From assembly GCF_017652985.1 (NCBI RefSeq), contig NZ_JAGGDJ010000014.1, positions 1 to 64,000 of the forward strand: a DNA stretch of 64,000 nt, read 5' to 3'. Origin of the DNA: Paenibacillus artemisiicola (GTDB taxonomy: Bacteria > Bacillota > Bacilli > Paenibacillales > Paenibacillaceae). Below are positions 61,533 through 64,000 of the stretch, one piece after another. Within the stretch, counting starts at the first letter, position 1. Each line of letters starts with the position of its first letter. The position numbers and the translations under genes were made by a program. A model generated the notes under the pieces. That model had not been told where the DNA came from and did not search any database. It worked only from the letters and a program-made list of their open reading frames with translations.

Positions 61533-61604
61533 CGATTGCGTTCCCCTCCTGCTGCGCCTGCGGACGCGGTGGCGTTACGAACCCATCATGGCATGTATAT
61601 GACG

Positions 61605-61651
61605 AAAGCCCGGCGGTTCATGCCCCTTTCGGGGATGAACCGCCGGGCTTT
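61605..61651. terminator. Long hairpin terminator after the phosphotransferase gene
   Basis: AAAGCCCGGCGGTTCATGCC(CC) with a perfect complement, 22-base stem, 4-base loop; flanked by short T runs only. Confidence 0.65.
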
Positions 61652-61671
61652 GCCCGTGCCGTTCCTTTCGG

Positions 61672-62721
61672 TTAAACGGAGGCCTTCCGCGCGAGCGCGT
61701 TCCGAAACAGCGCCAGCAGCCGCTCCCGACGGCGCTCGATCCAGCCGCACGCGAAGGAGACGCGTTCGATTTCCCGAAGCCATACTTGCTCCGGATCCAG
61801 GCCTTCCGCGAGACGGACCGCGAAATGCAGCCAGACGTCGATCAGGCGCAGCTGCATCAAGTCCGGCAGCAGCGCGATCTCTTCGGGTTCGAGGGGAAGC
61901 TTCTCGCCGTAGCCGGCGCAGAACAGCTCCATCCGCCGGACGGCGCGCTCTTCGTCCCCGCACGGAAATTCGGCCAGCACGACGGCGAGCTCCATCGCCC
62001 GGACGTCGACCGCGCAGAATTCGAAATCGAGCAGCCCGACGATCGCGTCGCCCTCCGCCAGCGCGTTCGAAAACACGATGTCGCCGTGGATCCACTGGTG
62101 CGGAAGCCGTTTGACGCGATCGATTAACGCCGTTAACCGCGTGCGCAGCGCGTGCAGCGACGCGACGGCTTCCGCCCGTTCCGCGAGCGCCGGCGAACGC
62201 CGGCACAGCGCCGTGAGCGTCGCCTCGTCCGCGGCGGCGTGCGTCGCTTCGAAGTCGTAATACGGCTTGTACGCCGGCTCCAGCCCGGCTTGCGGGCCGC
62301 ACGCCGCGAACGCCCGCGTCAGTTCGCCGGCCGCGCGTCCCAAGCCCGCGGCGTGGGCGGGATTGTCCGGCGTCGGCCGGCTGCCGGCGATGTAGCCGAA
62401 CAGCGCGGCCAGCTTGCCGTCCGGCGCCTCGGCGATCGTCGAGCCGTCCCGGCCCGCGACGGGCGACGGCACGCGGAAGGAGAGGCCCGCATGCTGCAGC
62501 GCCGCCAACAGCCCGTGCTCGATGCGGACGATCGCGCGGTCCCGGTGATTGTCGTACACGCGGAGCACGTAGCGGTCGTTAGCGGCATAAACCATCCGCG
62601 TCGTGTTGTTCATGCCGCTCTCTTCCTTGGCGATCCGCAGCGGCCCGGCGAGCGGATACCGGCCAGCGACGGCGGCGAAATACGCGTCCGCCCCGGACGC
62701 CGCGGCACGCGCTTCCGTCAT
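61672..62721 (-). CDS. Aminoglycoside/choline-kinase-like phosphotransferase
   Basis: 349 residues, APH fold: catalytic Brenner motif WIHGDIVFSNAL with the Asp base and metal Asn, then GLLDFEFCAVDVRAMELAVV with the DFE metal motif. Substrate unknown; relatives include homoserine and choline kinases and spore-coat CotS-type proteins. ATG at 62721 overlaps the MOSC stop (ATGA). Confidence 0.85.
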   Translation of the reverse strand: MTEARAAASGADAYFAAVAGRYPLAGPLRIAKEESGMNNTTRMVYAANDRYVLRVYDNHRDRAIVRIEHGLLAALQHAGLSFRVPSPVAGRDGSTIAEAPDGKLAALFGYIAGSRPTPDNPAHAAGLGRAAGELTRAFAACGPQAGLEPAYKPYYDFEATHAAADEATLTALCRRSPALAERAEAVASLHALRTRLTALIDRVKRLPHQWIHGDIVFSNALAEGDAIVGLLDFEFCAVDVRAMELAVVLAEFPCGDEERAVRRMELFCAGYGEKLPLEPEEIALLPDLMQLRLIDVWLHFAVRLAEGLDPEQVWLREIERVSFACGWIERRRERLLALFRNALARKASV

Positions 62722-63380
62722 GCCGGCGGCCCGTCCAGCTTGGCCAGCCGTTTGGCCAGCGTCTGCCGCCAGCTCTCGGAGAGCTCGGGGACCGCGAGCA
62801 GCCTCGCGATGCCGTCCCGGTCCTTCTGGTCGCGGTGCATGACGCGGTTCGCTTCCGCGACCGTAACTCCGGCTTCGCTGCGGTGCCGCAGCACGAGCCG
62901 CTCGCCCTGCGCGACCTCGCCTTCCTCGAGCACGCGGAAGTAAAAGCCCGTATAACCGCTCTCCTGCACGTCCAGCTGCAGCGACGGAAGACCGTGCTTC
63001 ATGCCGAGCTTGTAGCACGGCTGCCTCGGCTGGCTGACCTGCAGCAGCGCCCCGCCGGCTTCGACGACGTCCCCGATGCAGAGCGACGTCTCCGTCAGCG
63101 CGGATACGGTGAAGTTTTCGCCGAAATCGCCGGCTGCCGCGGTTCTCCCCCAACGTTCCGTCCAATACGGGAAATGGACGGCGCTGTAGACGCAGACCGC
63201 CTTGTCCGGTCCGCCGTGATAGACGAGATCGCCCTGCGCGTCGCCGGTCAGCCCCGCGGCGCCCAGACGCAGCTTGCCGGCGAACGGCTTCTTATTGATG
63301 CCCGTTACGACTTCCTTGTTGCCGAACGGCACGGTCTCGAGCAGCGAGACGTTCAATGACAGCAATGTTCCGAGTTCCAT
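62718..63380 (-). CDS. MOSC domain protein (YiiM-like)
   Basis: 220 residues: MOSC core with YHGGPDKAVCVYSAVHFPYW, GENFTVSAL and the conserved cysteine in QPRQPCYKLGMKHG, followed by a C-terminal three-helix domain (GVTVAEANRVMHRDQKD). YiiM-like proteins reduce N-hydroxylated compounds using molybdenum cofactor, so the gene fits the MocA homologue elsewhere in the window. ATG at 63380 has GGAGG 6 bases upstream. Confidence 0.9.
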   Translation of the reverse strand: MELGTLLSLNVSLLETVPFGNKEVVTGINKKPFAGKLRLGAAGLTGDAQGDLVYHGGPDKAVCVYSAVHFPYWTERWGRTAAAGDFGENFTVSALTETSLCIGDVVEAGGALLQVSQPRQPCYKLGMKHGLPSLQLDVQESGYTGFYFRVLEEGEVAQGERLVLRHRSEAGVTVAEANRVMHRDQKDRDGIARLLAVPELSESWRQTLAKRLAKLDGPPA

Positions 63381-63541
63381 ATTCGACCTCCAGCCTAGCA
63401 AGCGTTAACGAAATTATACGCGCAGCCCGGGAGGTTGGCAATCCTTCCGGCGAGGGCGCGGCAGCGGATCCGGCACGAACAGGCAGAATGTTACAGTCCG
63501 TGTCGAAAGTCCGCCGATCGTGTTGCATTCTGCGCTTCCCC

Positions 63542-63599
63542 GGGAAATGACGGACGGCTAGCCGCGAATATTTCCCCGGTCATCCGCGCGTCATTTCCC
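63542..63599. repeat. Intergenic inverted repeat
   Basis: GGGAAATGACG (63542-63552) and CGTCATTTCCC (63589-63599) are exact inverted copies 36 bases apart, in a stretch (63381-63667) with no visible gene. No T tract. Confidence 0.6.
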
Positions 63600-63667
63600 G
63601 CGCGTCCGAGGCGTCCGAGAATGCCGGCCGCTCCCCGTCCGGGCACCGTCGGCGCTGGTCTGATCCT

Positions 63668-64000
63668 TTATTGCGGGAATTTTCTTTCAATTCTGATACA
63701 TTCATCGATCGACCTTCGGCTGAAGCGCATCGATCCGACGATTTTGAGCGGCGATTTGCGCCGCAGCGCGCGATGCCGGCGCTCGATGCCGATCGCCGTC
63801 GCCAGCAGGACGGCCGCCGCGGTCAGCAGCGCGGCCGGCTTCAGGAGGCAGACGGCCGTCAAGCCGGTCCCCGCGAGCCAGCTCGCCGTCGCCGCGTCGA
63901 CGGCGGCGCCGTATTTTCCGAGCTCCCACGGCCCCTTGAGCCTGGAGCGCTTCCACGTCCCTCCGGCGCCTTGCCCGCGCAGCGTTTCCTTCAGCCGGCC
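63668..64000 (-). CDS. C-terminal part of a membrane protein (runs off right edge)
   Basis: 110 visible residues, open to the edge and ending in TAA at 63668. Hydrophilic start (GRLKETLRGQG), two hydrophobic segments (AVDAATASWLAGTGLTAVCL and LTAAAVLLATAIGI), then a basic tail ending CIRIERKFPQ. Start and family lie outside the window. Coding is inferred from the open frame and membrane pattern. Confidence 0.55.
   Translation of the reverse strand, partial: GRLKETLRGQGAGGTWKRSRLKGPWELGKYGAAVDAATASWLAGTGLTAVCLLKPAALLTAAAVLLATAIGIERRHRALRRKSPLKIVGSMRFSRRSIDECIRIERKFPQ

Noticed and set aside
1..64000. CRISPR arrays, insertion sequences, tRNA or rRNA genes
   Set aside because: I found no regularly spaced repeats, transposase motifs or tRNA-like cloverleaf sequences by eye; a dedicated scan would be more sensitive.

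Overview
The window looks like chromosome of a high-GC, spore-former-type Firmicute of the Paenibacillaceae (Cohnella or Paenibacillus-like). The evidence is a serine T-box leader, ECF biotin uptake with a Gram-positive BirA operator, a YpdA-type bacillithiol disulfide reductase, BdbC/BdbD, an LtaS-like sulfatase, GlnR/TnrA and Fur 7-1-7 boxes, strong AGGAGG ribosome sites with many TTG/GTG starts, and GC-rich codon use throughout. Most genes are on the minus strand. I saw no tRNA, rRNA, transposase, integrase, phage gene or CRISPR array; this is ordinary chromosome with several informative regulatory RNAs.

Layout. 1-3.3 kb: an ECF energising ATPase pair (the second runs off the left edge) divergent from bioY, with a BirA operator between them. 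3.4-10.7 kb: an operon led by a guanidine-I (ykkC) riboswitch encoding two DUF1989 proteins, a urea-carboxylase-family biotin enzyme and allophanate hydrolase; I read it as guanidine degradation. 10.8-16.4 kb: LtaS-like sulfatase with a radical SAM protein, small hypotheticals, DUF4166 and SRPBCC/DoxX proteins. 16.5-20.7 kb: adaA-ogt operon running into a histidine kinase and response regulator, divergent from alkA. 21.0-22.6 kb: a second guanidine-I riboswitch controlling an APC-family permease. 22.7-34.8 kb: glutathione peroxidase, a zinc-finger/deoxyribosyltransferase-like protein, dgt, odhA-odhB, bdbC-bdbD, a DinG-like helicase, copZ and a Met-rich membrane protein. 35-42 kb: NlpC/P60 hydrolase, CLC transporter, DUF1540 protein, an orphan Fur box, an ABC exporter, an esterase and a seven-bladed propeller protein. 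42-44.2 kb: uraD and a MocA/PucB-like gene behind GlnR/TnrA boxes. 44.3-49.8 kb: MoxR-DUF58-DUF4129 module and T-box-controlled serS. 50-54.2 kb: a BmrCD-like heterodimeric exporter behind a leader peptide and attenuator. 54.2-64 kb: YpdA, small hypotheticals, a two-polypeptide 2-oxoacid:ferredoxin oxidoreductase, a YdjC/ChbG deacetylase, and a MOSC/phosphotransferase pair.

How it fits together. The strongest theme is nitrogen scavenging and guanidine handling. Guanidine would switch on a permease (21 kb) and the degradation operon (3-10 kb); the carboxylase needs biotin, and a BirA-controlled biotin transporter lies next to that operon. A separate GlnR/TnrA-type operon (43 kb) carries ureide/purine catabolic functions. 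The rest is housekeeping, thiol/redox and drug/metal resistance functions, with attenuation or riboswitch control in at least four places.
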